Source: Beroe ovata (taxonomy: Eukaryota > Ctenophora > Nuda > Beroida > Beroidae). Taken from it: a stretch of 35,488 nt of DNA. The notes below the pieces were generated by a model, which searched no databases, was not told the origin of the DNA, and saw only the letters and a program-made list of their open reading frames with translations. Positions 33,188 through 35,488 of this stretch are shown piece after piece. Position 1 is the stretch's first letter; each line of letters opens with the position of its first letter. The stretch spans positions 27,375-62,862 of the forward strand of contig CAMPET010000273.1 in the NCBI GenBank assembly GCA_946803715.1. The letters run 5' to 3'. The position numbers and the translations under genes were made by a program.

Positions 33188-33614
33188 GACTGAACGATTG
33201 TAAAACACACAGAGTAAAACAGTGATTGGGGAGATCAAAAATGAGAAGTTTCGCTGCACGTACTATACAATACACGATGCAACAACTCTGATTATACACA
33301 GTATAAGATAGCTCTGCATATGGAGTCCGCATCGAGTAATGTCAGGCACACACACACAGCAGCACGTAAAGCTGGACACTGAGAACATTAAGTTTCATCG
33401 ATCATCAGAGTGATAGAGCAATGACATTATGTTATGTGGTGTTTGAAAACGTACTGAGTGCATACTGGAAGTTTACATGCTGGCTTTAGATTGACGTGAT
33501 CTTAAAATGGCAATGAAACACAGGATGATAATGGGAACGCATCATAACCAACAACATCTGAAGTGAACTGGGAAAGCAACAAACGCTATTGTTGCTTCCT
33601 TTCACATTTTATCA
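33188..33614. other. Short gap between two minus-strand genes
   Basis: This 427-bp gap should carry the sulfotransferase promoter and the 3' flank of the RGS-like gene. A short (AC)n tract lies near 33345-33357. No other element recognised. Confidence 0.4.
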
Positions 33615-35488
33615 TCATGGGCAGTTGATCTTGACCACTTTGGAGGTGGCTGTTTTCTGTTTTTTACTTGTAGCGGGCGTGTTTGACTGCTGTTTCTGGG
33701 GAAGCAGAAGCCTACTCGAAGGTAACGTGTCTTTGGACATAGACTTGAGTCGGGGCAGAGGAGAGAGTAGGTACTCAATCTGAGACAGATAAGTTGATAA
33801 TCGGCTGATGATCAGTGTTACAGATGCTCCTGTCCCTACCAATTAAATTGGGCTATAAATATATTGGGAAGGGACATGGGCATCTGATGCTTACAGACAT
33901 CATGGCACATGCTGAACAAACAAATGCAGTATAAGGGGTGGAGTAGGGCTGGAATCCCAGAGGCCATATCACTGACAGACACAATTGCTGATACAGATGA
34001 CGACAGTTCGGAAATAGAGAACACAAGTCACACAAACCCGTTCGCCGTGAGGAGTTAGGAAAGTCTCGCAGGGCAAGGGGATCTCCAACCCACTCTCATG
34101 CTTCATATGACAGATGCCTGTCGACAGGCTGAACTGACAGACCAGGTTCTCGAAGGAAGGTTCCGTCTTCTCGGCTGTGTTGAAGGCGTCGCGTCGTCCT
34201 AGCACCCGGTCCTGGAGAGCAAGTCGACCCCTCAGACCTCGGATAGTATCGTCCTTGCACTGTTCCTCTACTAGAATGGGGAGGGAGGGAGTGAGATGTT
34301 GATTGTTGCGAGAAATAGGCTGAAGTCGAGCTTAGCATATTATGGGCATTAAAAAGTGAAGATACAGGAGCTAGCCTCATTTTGATTTGCAAGCAGTATG
34401 CAGAATCTTTTGTACAATCAGGACATAAACTGAGCCTTATTACTCTGTGCTATACCAACCTTTACCCTCGACAATCTTGCGTAGTTTGTCATAGTGCTTA
34501 TCATCGGAGCTTTCCTCAGTGCTAGTGTAGTGGTGGAGACTATCCACACTGATGGTGTGACCTGACAGTGTCAGCATGTGGTCACGTGCGCTGTTCTTAG
34601 CACTCAGGATGAAACAGAACTTCTTCCACAGGGGTAGGAGGAGGGACAGCATGTGGAGAGCAGCGTTGTAGAACAGCCCTCGGTAAAACCTGGTTAGAAG
34701 ATAGGGTTGATCAAGATGATGGAATTCATCAGGGGCAAGTATTCGACCAATGGTCAACCACAGTAGCAAACATGCAGAGGGAAGGTTGATGTTGACACGC
34801 ATGCACAACCACACACTGACATACTTCCTTCCATCATTGGTACGCTTCTCGATGTCCGATATGACGTTCTGACTGAGGTTGACCCTGACTTTAGGGGGGA
34901 TAGCCGACTGTAGAAAACACGATACGATAGCATGAGCTTTGCTTATCAGCAGTGCTTCTGAACATTTGGTCAACTTCGTTTTGGAGCCCAATCCCATGTC
35001 ACACTTCAGTGATATCCATTTGCTTATCTCGATGAAGAAGTCGAGATCGTTCTCTAATCTGATGGTGTAAAATTGAGATAGATGACAGAGATTCTGAAAC
35101 AAATCGGCAATTATCAGAGCAGCTTCAATCGTTATAGAGCAGCTTCAATCGTTTTTTCAGACAACAAGTCTGACACAATTCCCAAAAACGCTATAAAAAG
35201 ACGTCATCATTTACAGAGCTTGGCTAGCTAACTCACCTGTCAGCATGAACAGTAATTCCGTTTACCACGGTAAACACGCCCCCGTCCTTGAGTTTTCGAC
35301 CCTTGGTCAGACGTATCTTATCAACTGCCCGTTTCAGGTAGTTCTTGAACTGGATGTACACTTTCCTGTCCTGGAGTCCGTGTTGGAAGTTGATCATATC
35401 AAATGTGAAGAGTCCCCACATGTATCGGATATTCGCTCTGAGGATAGGGGGAGAGAGGGTGTGAGGATAGGGGGAGAGAGGGTGTGTG
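33615..35488 (-). CDS. RGS-domain protein, RGS22-like, C-terminal part
   Basis: Partial: the 5' part lies beyond the window. Exons are about 35431-35236, 35093-34825, 34689-34460, 34270-34038 and 33779-33615 (stop TGA). The last four join in phase. An RGS domain spans the second and third: FYTIRLENDLDFFIEISKWI, ALLISKAHAIVSCFLQSAIP and PPKVRVNLSQNVISDIEKR, then FYRGLFYNAALHMLSLLLPL. The IVSCFLQSAIPP wording resembles RGS22/RGSL1-type domains as I know them. RGS proteins bind Galpha subunits; RGS22 in vertebrates is testis-enriched. The tail after the domain is charged (LRGRLALQDRVLGRRD) and ends in a Lys/Ser-rich stretch, KKQKTATSKVVKINCP. The upstream exon (RYMWGLFTFDMINFQHGLQD) probably precedes or starts this domain, but its donor phase does not match the next acceptor, so a small exon may be missing. 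Confidence 0.7.
35105..35160. repeat. Short tandem repeat in RGS-like intron
   Basis: AGAGCAGCTTCAATCGTT occurs twice in direct succession near 35117-35153, separated by 2 bases, within the 142-bp gap between the two RGS exons whose phases do not match. Confidence 0.6.

Noticed and set aside
33589..33783. Plus-strand open frame with hydrophobic stretch
   Set aside because: It is antisense to the last exon of the RGS-like gene, which has matching splice phase and a stop.

Overview
The window is eukaryotic and looks like a compact, AT-rich invertebrate genome. Genes are split into many exons with short GT-AG introns, mostly about 70-300 bp. Stop codons, splice phases and protein families all fit a metazoan nuclear genome. 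The domain mix (secreted SNTX/FN3/PAN proteins, a Golgi sulfotransferase, a TTLL ligase, an RGS protein) and the compactness would suit a sponge or other early-branching animal, but nothing in the sequence fixes the species.

Layout. 1-4.2 kb holds repeats: a nested-hairpin element, a mariner-like MITE, a diverged 1.2-kb tandem duplication and several foldback MITEs with 8-bp target-site duplications. 4.7-5.4 kb has the last exons of an unrecognised minus-strand gene. 6.2-10.4 kb (minus) is a C2H2 + PP2C-like gene whose catalytic motifs are all altered, so it reads as a pseudophosphatase. 10.9-15.2 kb (plus) is the first secreted protein with a stonustoxin(SNTX)-like/MACPF-type N-terminus, FN3 domains and PAN/Apple-like modules. 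15.4-17.2 kb (minus) is a bHLH transcription factor. 17.3-18.1 kb is a ~105-bp satellite followed by an LTR-like remnant. 19.1-23.6 kb (plus) is the second SNTX-like/FN3/PAN gene. 24.2-24.9 kb (minus) is the 3' end of an unrecognised gene, 26.7-29.1 kb (minus) a TTLL2-like ligase, 29.5-30.6 kb a second nest of the same foldback MITEs, 31.1-33.2 kb (minus) a carbohydrate sulfotransferase, and 33.6 kb to the window end (minus) the 3' half of an RGS22-like gene.

How the genes relate. The two SNTX-like genes are clearly paralogues on the same strand, separated by the bHLH gene and the satellite. Their shared layout (signal peptide, SNTX-like core in one very long exon, FN3 repeats, a helical exon, then PAN modules on phase 1-1 exons) is the most distinctive system here. 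It suggests secreted proteins joining a potentially membrane-active core to adhesive or carbohydrate-binding modules; toxicity is not shown by the sequence. The PP2C-like, TTLL2-like and RGS22-like genes belong to families often tied to testis, sperm or cilia in vertebrates, but any shared role here is inference.

Limits. Exons were joined by eye using reading frame, splice-site dinucleotides and phase. No transcript or database evidence was available. Family names come from motif recognition.
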